The notes beneath the pieces were generated by a model. That model was not told the origin of the DNA, made no database searches, and was given only the letters and a program-made list of their open reading frames with translations. From the NCBI GenBank assembly GCA_007026445.1, contig VDMD01000273.1, forward strand, positions 1 to 17,800: a DNA stretch of 17,800 nt. Reading direction: 5' to 3'. This document shows positions 8,890 through 17,800 of this stretch, in pieces. The stretch's first letter is position 1; each line of letters begins with the position of its first letter. The DNA is from Schizophyllum amplum (taxonomy: Eukaryota > Basidiomycota > Agaricomycetes > Agaricales > Schizophyllaceae). The position numbers and the translations under genes were made by a program.

Positions 8890-11800
8890 TCAAGTCGATA
8901 ACATGATAGACTTCTGCCCGTCCTCGTCCTCGAACTTCGTCTTACCCAGGACCATCATAGCGAGCTCCTGCCACTGTACCTGCGTTCCCACCAGTCTCTT
9001 GCCCCGAAGCTGCTGTGACAAGTTGGACGCAAGCTGACTTCGTAAGACCTTGATCGCCATGTTCACCTTGGGCTCGACGCAGAAGCGGATCTTTCGATCG
9101 ATAAAGAAAGAATTGGCTGTCAACTGGTATGCGAGTGAGCGTCAGTTTCCATACTCATGTTATCACTCGACATATGCACCTTGAAGTCGTGGTCGCCACA
9201 TAGCAAAGCGATAGCCATGTCGTCAACGGGGCTTGTTTCCCAGACGTAGAGCTTCTTGGAGTGCCTATAGGAGCTTTGAATTAGCTCGATCCCCGCGCGG
9301 ACAAGGGCCATTCCTACATCAAGGTGAAGTATGCCAGGTGATTGACGCCGAAGCTCAGAGGTCGACGCTTGAAGTTGACTGACGACGGGTGGAAGGAAGC
9401 CGCTTGATTGTTCGAGATGGTGCGCATAGTACCGCCGCGGTCCACGGACAAGAGCTTGGGGTACAGTCCGGCAGCAAGCGCAGCGTTGACGAGGAAGGTG
9501 TTCTCCGAATTGACGTCAAATTCAGACGGTACACTGACAAACTTAGTACGGTTGCGCGTGTAACGTGAACTGAGAGTAATGAGCATAGGTGGAGGGCTCG
9601 TAGAGGAGGCAGTCGTACCGTTGCAGCTCTCGAATGAAGGCCCGGTCGACGTGAATGAATGAGGAGTCGACCAAATAGCTGCGACTTCAGTGAGTACAGG
9701 TAGTTTGCGGCACCATAACACGTACCCTAAGAACTGCTGGCGCAAATCTTCAATCTGCTGCAAGTTCTGATGTTTAATGAGCACCAGATCTGACGAGACT
9801 TCAGCGGAGGATACGTACCTGGTGGCTCAGAAAAGCGTCGCGGCAGAACCTCTTCACAAAACTGGCGTTATTCGAAGGATTCGTCACCACCCTCCGCCAA
9901 GTCGCGAAGGCGTTGTGAATTGTTGAGAAGTCCGAGTTCTCTGTGAAGCGGTTATTGAATGCGGTGCATGGCGCACCATATTTTGCTCACCCATCCGGAA
10001 TGACGCCTTGGCCCGGTCGGCTTCCTGCTCCATCCCAAACGGCGACAAGAACGGCGACTTCGAGTTCAACGTCGCCGCGATCGTTAGCGCAGGGTCCAAG
10101 CAACGGAATAGAGCCGCCATCAACAGGAATTTGCCCAAATGCACGTCTGTCGGCAACTGACTCAAAAGCCTGCCCATAGGCGTGATATCTTCCGTTGGCG
10201 TGAGCGCGCGCACTTCGACGAGCATTGATACGGCGCGTTGGATGTTGACCGACTGCGGAGGGTCGAGCGCCTGCAGCAGCACCTCCTCGATGGAGTTCCC
10301 GAGCTTGACCTTCATGATCTTGATGCGCAATGCAAGGTCAGACAGGCTCAGGCGCATCATCTCCGGAAGAGGATGGTCAGCCATCTTGTCGTGGCGGAAT
10401 TTGGTGAAGAGATGGAAGCAAAGACCACTCTGTACACGACCGGCGCGGCCACGGCGCTGGGCAGCGTTGCTCTTCGCGATGAATGTTTCCACGAGTCGAC
10501 TGATCTGGCGTTTCTCGTCGAACCTGATTCAAGTGAGCTTGATGCTCAGGTAGGGCCAAAAAGAGACGACCTACCTCATCTCACGATGCTTGCCGGTGTC
10601 GATAACGCAGGTGATGTCTGGGATGGTGATACCAGTCTCCGCGATGTTGGTTGCTGTAGGAGCAAAGAACGTCAACATATGTTATATCTGAAGGGGACGA
10701 AGACAGCACACCGATGACAATCTTCCGTATCCCAGGAGGTGGGAGATTGAATACTGAGCCCTGCGCCTCACTCGACAAAGTGGAATGCAGAGGGTACAAA
10801 ATGAACTGATCGCCCCCGAAAGCCCTGTGCTCTGTGAGCATTTCGTTGAGCCTGCGTATCTCGTTGATGCCTGGCATGAAGATCAAGATAGCGGCGGAGT
10901 AGTTCATCATCGCGGGGTCTTCGAAGCAGATGCGCTCGAGGAGCCGCACAATGAGGTCGTAGGGAATGAGACGGTCGTCGTAGAGGTTGATCGTGTCCGC
11001 CGTACTCGGTGAGTATCTCTTGCCTAGGCGAGCCTTGGAGTCATCGGTTGCATCCGATTCATCCTCATCTTCATCGCGCGTACCCAGCTCCTCGGACCAG
11101 TCGATCTTGTTCTTGCCATTGTTGAACTTGTCATGCTCTACAGCGTCACAGGTGAGCAGAGGAATGTGTTCATATTTGGACAACACGTACTGCGTCTGGC
11201 GTACGGCGACTTCTCGTCGACCTTCCAGCGAGTGCACTCAACGGCATCTTCGAGGAACTGGACGTCCACGGGGAAAGTACGACCGGGAACCTGCAGCGTC
11301 GGACAGCCGCCAAAGTACTCGGATATCTTCTCAGCGTCCACAGTCGCCGACATGAGGATGACCTTGAGATCAGAGCGTTGGGCCAACAACTGTCGTAAAG
11401 TCAAGAGGAGGAAGTCGGACTGTAGAGCTGCTAAGTGAGCTTTCGACGCGAGCTATGTGGAGACTTACCTCGATCGTCCGCTCGTGGACTTCGTCAATGA
11501 TGATGTGCTGATGCATTGTGTCAGCCGGTAACAGGGAGACAATAATTTGCTTGCCGTGATCTCATCGAATGCTGTCCCATGCCCGCTCTGACCTGACCCG
11601 TTCTCCAACATGCGCAGCGCAATGCCGTTCGTCACGAATGTAAGACGCGTGTTTTTCGACGTGTTGCTTTCAAGACGAATGCTGTATCCGACCAGAGAAG
11701 CGTTGGTCCCAACAGCGTTTGTTGCGTCGCCTAGTTCGCGCGAGACACCTACACAGCACATGAGCAGTTGCAATAACGATATCGACGGAATCATACGTTG

Positions 11801-14387
11801 TGCAAGAGAAATTGCGGAGATACGCCGAGGCTCTGTGCAGAAAATCTTGCAAGGCTTGCCGCGAGAAAGCTGGTCTTCCAAGATGAACGTAGGAACTTGA
11901 GTAGACTTGCCACTGCGAAGATGGTCAAACTTCAGACGCACAGCGGTGGAGATGACATACCATCCAGTTTTCTCCGCTCAGCACTAGTACTTGAGAAGCG
12001 TCGAGTATGTTGATAATTTCCTGACGGTAGGCTGCGATCGGTAGCTGGTCGCGGTAGCCCTGTCGAAGAGGCGTTTGTTCAGCAAAATTTTACGTCAAAC
12101 AATTCACATATACCCACGAGCATCTCCTGATAGCTGAGGCTCGCTTGTCGTGCAAGGAATGCTTCCATCAACTGCTCTGAGAATGCCTCGCCATTCTGTG
12201 TCGGCGCGTCGGAAATTGGCGCTTCCTTGACATCAGGCGCAGACTTGGCCGCCTTGAGAACCTGTAGACATGCCAATTCAACACAGATGTTCTCCTAAAG
12301 CAGGTGAGCACACTGACCTTCCCGCTACGCTGCGCCTTCTCATCAAGGATACTACGCAGCTTGCGCCACGTCTCTCGGTTACTCGCGTCTTCTCGCTTCT
12401 TCCGGGCGGCATCCAACTCGTCCCACAGGTCCCGGAAATTGGGCGGGAGCAGCCGGAAGAACGTTTGGCTGCCCACAGCGCTGCTGATGGCACCCGCAGC
12501 GAATCCCTCCGTCGCCGGGAACGACAGCGCATGTAGACCGACCAGCGAGATATACTGCTCGGCTTGCCCCATCTCGCTGCACGCCACGTCTTCCATAGCC
12601 CATTCGTCCGTTCGGCCACCCTCCCAGCGGATGTTGAGGCGGGTGCGCATCGCGCGGCTGCTGCCGGAGACGTTGCTATACGAGATGGCTGCATAGCGAT
12701 CTATCTTGGACACGGCCTCGCTGAGGAGCGTCTTCGGTGTCCGCCCGGACCAATGCTTGGGAAGTGCCATGTCGCGCACGGGGATCGTCTTGCCCTCCGA
12801 GTTCGTTCCAGAAGTGGGAACACCTTCCAAGAGAGCAAACATCCCGCCTTCTTCTGAGTCGCTACCGTCGTCCGTCGCTACGGTACTGCCCGGCTCGCTC
12901 TTGATTGAGATATTTGGAGGAGGTTTCTTCTTGTCGGCCTTAGGTCGCTTCACCGGAGTGGTTATAGGGCCGTCCTGAGCATCTAGCCCGCGCAACTTGG
13001 CTTGCAAGGCTTCCGCGTCCGCCTTGGCTTCGCGCGACCGAGTACATTTCTTCCGCTTCGCGGAAGTCAAAGAAATAGTTTTGCTTGACGTCTTCCAGTT
13101 GCTTGCGGAGGGTTCGGCAGCTTAGCCTTTCAACGGGATTGCCCTTAAGCTTCTGAGCATTGATCTCGTCCATGTGCAATTTGATCTTCACATAGTCGTC
13201 GTGCGGCTCGTCTGAGGAGGACAGGTCCTGTGTCGACAGCGCGAACCTGTCGTCCATCTGTTGCAAGCCGTTCTTTGGTGCAGGCGTCCGCAGCTTGGAT
13301 AGGTCGGGTTCGTCCTCTTCTGCGGCAGGCGTACCCGGCGCGGAGGGTGTGGTTGATAGCGAACGTGGGACGAAAGCGGGAGCTTGCGCATCCAGGCGCG
13401 GCTTGCCGGAAGATGCCTTAGCTGATGCCTTCACCGACTTTGGTGTGGGAGTGGATGGGGCTAGGAATTGCGCAGGGGTGCGGGGTGTGCGTGGCGTGCC
13501 CTTGGCTTGACTTCCGGGAGTCTTTGGTTCAGGTGCATCCGGCGCCTCTGCAATCCTCGTTGAGTAGTGCGTATGAGGGCAAGAAAGTTAACCGACCTTT
13601 GTTGAACTGAAGCTCAGCTTCATCGCAGTGGAGATAGAGCTGGGCAAATGTGTTATTTCAGATGGCCATCACGATGAGCTAACTTGACACACCCAGTCGT
13701 ACGCCTCTTCAATATCCAAACCGCTCATGTTGCGGAGACATTCGTCTACTCGGGCTTCGGAAAAGCCCAGCCTTCGCAGGACGCCATAGGTTATGCCGAG
13801 CTTCGTCACCGACTTGTCATCCGCGTCGTCGACCGACTTCTTGCCTGCCCGTGATTCAGTGGGTGTTGATGGAAAGAATGCTGCATGTAACTGACCATCC
13901 AGTCGCACATCGGAGTTCAGAGCCAGATCTAGGACGCGCTTCGTAGCAATGCTATCGAGTTCGAGCACCGGCAGCGTCTGCGCGAAGCGCCTGTCAACTT
14001 CGATTGCCTGTCGAACATTGAGGACCGCCGGTGTAGCTGGTTCACATTGACAATACCTTGACAGTTCTGAAAAGCCAGTCAGCGCATATCTTTTTAGAAA
14101 GACACGCGTACACACCTTGTGACCTCCTTCTCCACCTTGTCCTGCAGCTTGTCAACCAGGGCCTGCAGCACTTGCTCCTCGTCGCTCAAGCCACTATCAG
14201 CGGCCTTATTCGCATCCCCGGCCGCATCCCCCTCCACATAAGGCGCCTCCTGTGACTCCTCCTCCGGGCTGGTCTCTGTGGGCGCCGGCTCCTCCACAGG
14301 CTCGACCGGAACGACCTTCTTCGGCACAGACGTCGTCGCAAAGCCCCGCGCGACCGGCTTCAGCGCCGTCTTCTTCTTCTTGGCCAT
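8890..14387 (-). CDS. DExH-box RNA helicase, RHA/DHX29 (YLR419W)-like
   Basis: About 17 exons (14387-14116; ~14055-13693; 13639-13597; 13547-12318; 12261-12118; 12059-11961; 11912-11797; 11749-11555; 11507-11469; 11419-10712; 10653-10575; 10523-9991; 9940-9819; 9766-9726; 9678-9318; 9264-9180; 9123-8890) give about 1,550 residues. The N-terminus is Lys-rich ([11 protein letters not shown]), then a UBA-like segment ([17 protein letters not shown] ... YDWLYLHC), a Pro/Thr/Ser-rich linker and a helical region. The core has Walker A GETGCGKST (split by an intron), [33 protein letters not shown] and [14 protein letters not shown]2 and OB-fold regions follow ([42 protein letters not shown]). In mammals DHX29 helps 40S subunits scan structured 5' UTRs; the same role here is only inferred. 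DHX57-type is the alternative. One-base errors are needed near 13045, 11967, 11226 and 9610, and the exon 1-2 junction is unsure. Confidence 0.88.
11508..11554 (-). other. GC-AG intron in the helicase gene
   Basis: Reading minus, the coding sequence FDEIT stops at 11555 and resumes at 11507 as [13 protein letters not shown]. The 47 bp between begin with gcaagc and end with catcag. The length is not a multiple of three, and reading through loses the DEVH motif, so it must be removed. No GT donor nearby restores the frame. All the other introns I could place in this gene start with GT. Confidence 0.7.
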
Positions 14388-15085
14388 CCCCCAAAAGCCA
14401 CAAAAACCCCGCTCCCAAGGTTGTGTTCTCCCTCCTTCTCGAGTTTACGCCCAGTCAAGCGGCGGGTGGATGTCGATTAGTCGGCTGAGTGGATTATGTA
14501 GGCGGTGTCTTCACTAGGGCGATAATACAGATATGCGTGTACAGTTATGGGAACAGTGGGTGGTGCGCGCGAAATGAGTGCGTGCGGCGTCGGAGTCGAT
14601 CAGAGGGCGCGTCGGGCGATGGACGGCCAGTCAGTTGAGGGTTCCGCTATGGATGAGCGAGAGATTGCAGCAATTGAGAAAGTTGTTCTGTGAAGCATGA
14701 GAGGGGCAGAATGCGTGTAAGCTGGCGAGCATCGATGGCCAGTCACCGTCGCGGACAAGTCGATACGCGCCACGCCGACTCATTGCTCTGACGAAAACAA
14801 CAATCTTATCTTATCTCCCTCACGTTCTTGATCACGGTCCCAAAGCAACTTGCACGTCTTTACTCGACACTGACAGAGCGTGTAGCACACATGCAAGTAC
14901 TTCACGAAGGAAACATACACGAGCAAGACCTCAAGATAACAAACAAACCTGACTGCACTATGACTGGCGAGATAGCACGATACACAACTTGAACGAACGG
15001 TAGCGACAGTGGATCGCCAGCCACAGCTAGGCAGCTATCGAAAACACATTGTATTGTCCATCATCTCCCCACGACCTGCCCTCCT
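14388..15085. promoter_or_regulatory. Helicase promoter and 3' flank of the SAP-like gene
   Basis: Both flanking genes are on the minus strand. The part near 14388 is the helicase upstream region and the part near 15085 is the 3' flank of the coiled-coil gene. A tandem TTATCTTATCT at 14806-14816 is a double GATA-type motif on the minus strand, about 420 bp upstream of the helicase ATG. Short open frames overlap but none looks like protein, and no RNA gene was recognised. Confidence 0.45.
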
Positions 15086-17426
15086 TCAGATAGTCCGTTG
15101 CTCTCCGTTCACCCCCTCACATCGTCCTCTCCCAAACCCCGACGACGTGACCACATTGCTCATCCCAAAATCCGCAAACCGCGTATTGTTCTCCACCTCC
15201 GTCCATACATCGTCCTCATCCCCGGATCGCCCGGCGACAATGGCCCCGTCTCCATCAACTCCTCCAGCGTCGGCATCCCCGCCCCGTCCTTCCTCAGCAG
15301 CTCCGCCGGGTCGAACGACGGCCCCGTCGTGCGCCGCAGCGCCGCGGGCGTACGCAGCGTCGGCCGCGACGGCGACGGCAGGCCGAGCATCGAGAACATG
15401 TCGTGCTGCCGCTGCTGTTCCTGTTGCTGTCCCGACCCACTCCCGCTGCGCTCGGGCTGGCCAAAATACCCGTCCAGCCCATCGTTCCCCGGCGTCGGCG
15501 ACTGCGGCGTCTCGGGCATGGGGAAGTAGTGGTTGCCCGCGCTGAACTGCAGCGTGCCGCCAGCTGGGGGCGTAATTCGCTGCCGCGTAGGGAAATCCTC
15601 CGGCGCCAGAAGCCGAGAAGCTTCCCCCATCGCATCCTCCGACGCCTGAGGCATCCACGACTCGAGAGACGCGGTGGGCGGCGCGTTCTGGTCCTGCTCC
15701 TCGCTCGGGTAGAGTTCGGGGTCGGGGTCCCTGTAGATAAAGAACGGCTGGTGTGCGGCTGCGCGGGGAGGATGATAGAGTCGTCGTTGGGCAGGGGCGG
15801 GTCGTCCTCCGCGGAGCTCTCATTATCGGGAACGGTCCTTGCGCGCTTCCCTGTCCGGAAGGACAATATGGTGGGAGAGCTGCGCCTGCGGTATCTGAGA
15901 GGCCTGACTGGCTTCAACCACCTCAGTAGAGGCACTGGCTGTCGAGTCTCGACGATGTTTGCCCAGCGTTACCGGAGCGTATCCAGGATGGTCGGAAGAA
16001 GGACCGGGAACTGGTGAAGGGGCCGGAGGGGCGTGGAGTCCATACGGGCACGTGCACGCCCGGGTGTCGACGAGACATTCTGTTGTTGGGTAATGGCGCG
16101 CTGTGCAGGAGATCTACGAAAGGGTGAATATCTGTATACTGGTCACTCCACGAGACTTACATAGCTCTGACCGAGCGCGGTGACGCAGAACGCGACGGGC
16201 CAGCAGACGGTTGCGCCCTGGACAGTGTAGCGACCTTCTCCTTGAGCTGCTGGATGTCGAAAGCATGCGCGTGTAGTTGCCCGTTATGTGCGACAGATAT
16301 CGCTACGTCTCCGCGAACTTTCGTCACTACAGGCTTGAGCTCACTGAGCTGGGATGATAGGGAGGTTATGGCTGTCTGAGCTTGCGCGAGCTGGCCCTCC
16401 TGATGCGCGGTTCGGTATACATGGAACGAATGGAGAACATCTCGCTCTGCAGGGTCTGCAGTGTTCTTGCTCTTGCAAAGGTCGTATCTGTACGGCGGTT
16501 AGAGCATTTCTGGCGATGTGCGCGTGACGTACTGCAGCAGCGATTGCGGGTTGAGGATCCATGGGTTGGACAGGTTGTACAGCGTGTTGACCGCTCACGA
16601 ATCTTGTGAGCTCTTGCGAGTTCTGGGAGACCTGGAAGACAAATTCGCAACTATTCGCTGACAGCTCTTGGCCGAAGGTTGGGCGGGCAACTGCGTCCCT
16701 GGAGAGTTCAGATCCCGAACCTTCTGGAAAGACGACTGAGGCTGACCTGACGGTCCCGCACCATTCGTCATGTCGAAGCGGAAGTCGAAGCTGGACTGCG
16801 GTACAGGCGATTGCTCTACAGAGCCCTCTTCGGGTATGGTCGCCTCCGGCTTGACTGTTCTGCTGGCAGCTTTGCCTCGCTTCGCCATGCTCAAGGACTT
16901 GGTCACGGCTCTCGCGCCCTTTCCACCAGCAGCAACTGGGCGCCCGACACCCAGTCTTGTCTGCTGCTTGGCTTTGGTTGCGCGAGCGGGCGAGGCGACT
17001 GCAGCGGGTTCCGGTTGATGATTCTCAACGTTGGATTGCGGCTTGCCGTTGTCGACGATGCTTGCGGACCGACTGAGCGCTCGGCTGATGGTACGGCGCG
17101 ATGATGTTCTTTGCAGTGGTGCGGGAGTGGGGGTGGGCGGGGCAGTATACGGAGTCGGAGGTTGGGCATCGGACTCGGCTCCATCCCTAGAACAATGAAC
17201 AAAGAATGGCATTGCATTCCGAGAATCAGCGAACCTGTCGTTGAGATTGATGAGAGCAGCAATGAGATCGTGGTTGGATAAATTAGCGCGCAGTTGGTGT
17301 TCCTGGGCGACAACGTCGATCAGTGGCGTGGAAACTGCGGATTGAAAGGCGGCGCACCTTGCAAAGCTTCTGAAGCTCCGGACGCTTCATATCATTCAGG
17401 ATCTGCCTATCGGGTATAGAGGCCAT
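15086..17426 (-). CDS. SAP-like and coiled-coil protein of unknown function
   Basis: The start ATG (17426-17424) opens exon 1 (17426-17358), joined to 17302-17235 and then 17186 onward. The first 45 residues (MKRPELQKLCKEHQLRANL, then SNHDLIAALINL) have the helix-loop-helix pattern of a SAP motif, suggesting DNA or chromatin binding. A long disordered, basic, Ser/Pro-rich region follows (SSRRTISRALSRSAS). A segment with VNTLYNLSNPWILNPQSLLQ ends at a gtacgt intron (16532-16488). Exon 16487-16161 encodes a helical, coiled-coil-like stretch (HQEGQLAQAQTAITSLSSQL, FDIQQLKEKVATL). The last exon (16113-15086) is low complexity, with PFFIYRDPDPELYPSEEQDQ, a Gln/Ser-Gly run and WTEVENNTRFADFGMSNVV near the C-terminus. 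At least four frame changes (near 16030, 15860, 15755 and 15230) are needed, and the join at about 16570-16720 is ambiguous (frameshift or an 88-bp intron). I do not recognise a named orthologue. Confidence 0.65.
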
Positions 17427-17623
17427 AGCGGCGGCTTGACAAAGGCGTTGGATGGAGTCTTGTTAGAAACAATGGTGGCAGTTCGAGTTCAAGTAGCGCG
17501 AGGCGCGTTTGCAACATGACGCGCCCAATCACGTGAGTCTTGCTTATTTCCCACGCGCAACGTCAGTCGATCCCGGTCCGGGTTCCGAGGGTTGTGTTGG
17601 TCTGCCAAAGGCCAATCGACGCC
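17427..17623. promoter_or_regulatory. Shared divergent promoter of the SAP-like gene and the 3'-terminal gene
   Basis: The 197 bp between the two divergent start codons must hold both promoters. The sequence cgcgaggcgcgtttgc (about 17498-17513) and the cccggtccgggttccgag stretch (about 17571-17588) are GC-rich, and the latter contains the palindrome CCGGTCCGG-like core. No TATA box is evident. Confidence 0.5.
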
Positions 17624-17800
17624 ATGATAGCAAAGCGCCGAATCTATGCAGTCCTACAGAAAGACTTCCTCGCCACAGTCGCAGTGGTCGCTGACTACCC
17701 AATTTACGCGCTATGGAGAGCCAACTTCAAGTCAAGGTTTGTTCATTGACACTCGTTCTTCATCGACTACTGCCGACCAACTCTCCTCCAACGTTACATT
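17624..17800 (+). CDS. Unrecognised gene, first exon only (runs off the window)
   Basis: The ATG at 17624 opens an exon to 17736 encoding 37 codons plus two bases. Its basic start (MIAKRRIYAVLQKDF) is followed by a hydrophobic stretch (LATVAVVADYPIYALW) and then ANFKS. The phase-2 end is followed by gtttgttcattgac, a plausible donor, so the rest to 17800 would be intron. A start further upstream at 17540 is possible but less likely, given the shared promoter. The short N-terminus could be a membrane or organelle-targeting segment. The product cannot be named from this fragment. Confidence 0.5.

Noticed and set aside
11490..11520. gatgatgtgctgatg on the plus strand, resembling snoRNA box C/D elements
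   Set aside because: It is the antisense of the helicase IIIDEVH coding sequence and the adjacent intron end; no paired box D and terminal stem were found.
15009..16017. Plus-strand open frames of 140-204 residues opposite the SAP-like gene
   Set aside because: They are low-complexity Ala/Pro/Arg shadows in GC-rich sequence. The minus strand carries the splice sites and the continuous protein-like frames.

Overview
The window looks like nuclear DNA of a basidiomycete fungus, most likely an agaricomycete. It is gene-dense, with seven genes in 17.8 kb. Coding regions are cut by many very short introns (about 45-66 bp, GT...AG). Two families typical of mushroom-forming fungi are present: a FunK1-type kinase and a GPI-anchored serine-rich cupredoxin protein. 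I see no transposon, rRNA, tRNA, CRISPR array or prokaryotic operon structure.

Layout: (1) 348-1858 (+), secreted GPI-anchored protein with two cupredoxin domains. (2) 2339-2939 (-), ribosomal protein eL22 (RPL22), fully intact with 5 exons. (3) 3091-4814 (+), CBF5/dyskerin, the H/ACA snoRNP pseudouridine synthase, which shares a promoter of about 150 bp head-to-head with RPL22. (4) 5444-8365 (-), FunK1-family protein kinase. (5) 8890-14387 (-), a large DExH (RHA/DHX29-YLR419W-like) RNA helicase with about 17 exons. (6) 15086-17426 (-), a SAP-like plus coiled-coil protein of unknown function. (7) 17624 to beyond the window end (+), first exon of an unrecognised gene, divergent from gene 6.

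Three of the seven genes concern ribosome production or translation: RPL22, CBF5 and probably the helicase. The RPL22/CBF5 divergent pair is the clearest functional link. The other neighbours show no evident common pathway.

A caveat affects every model here. All the longer genes, including the essential and highly conserved CBF5, need single-base insertions or deletions to keep a conserved reading frame. The exon phases close exactly once those single bases are allowed for, so I read them as sequencing or assembly errors and not as pseudogenes. No convincing undescribed system is visible. The more interesting items are the shared RPL22/CBF5 promoter, a GC-AG intron just before the helicase DEVH box, a 3n stop-free intron inside the kinase domain, and a palindromic E-box cluster upstream of the kinase.
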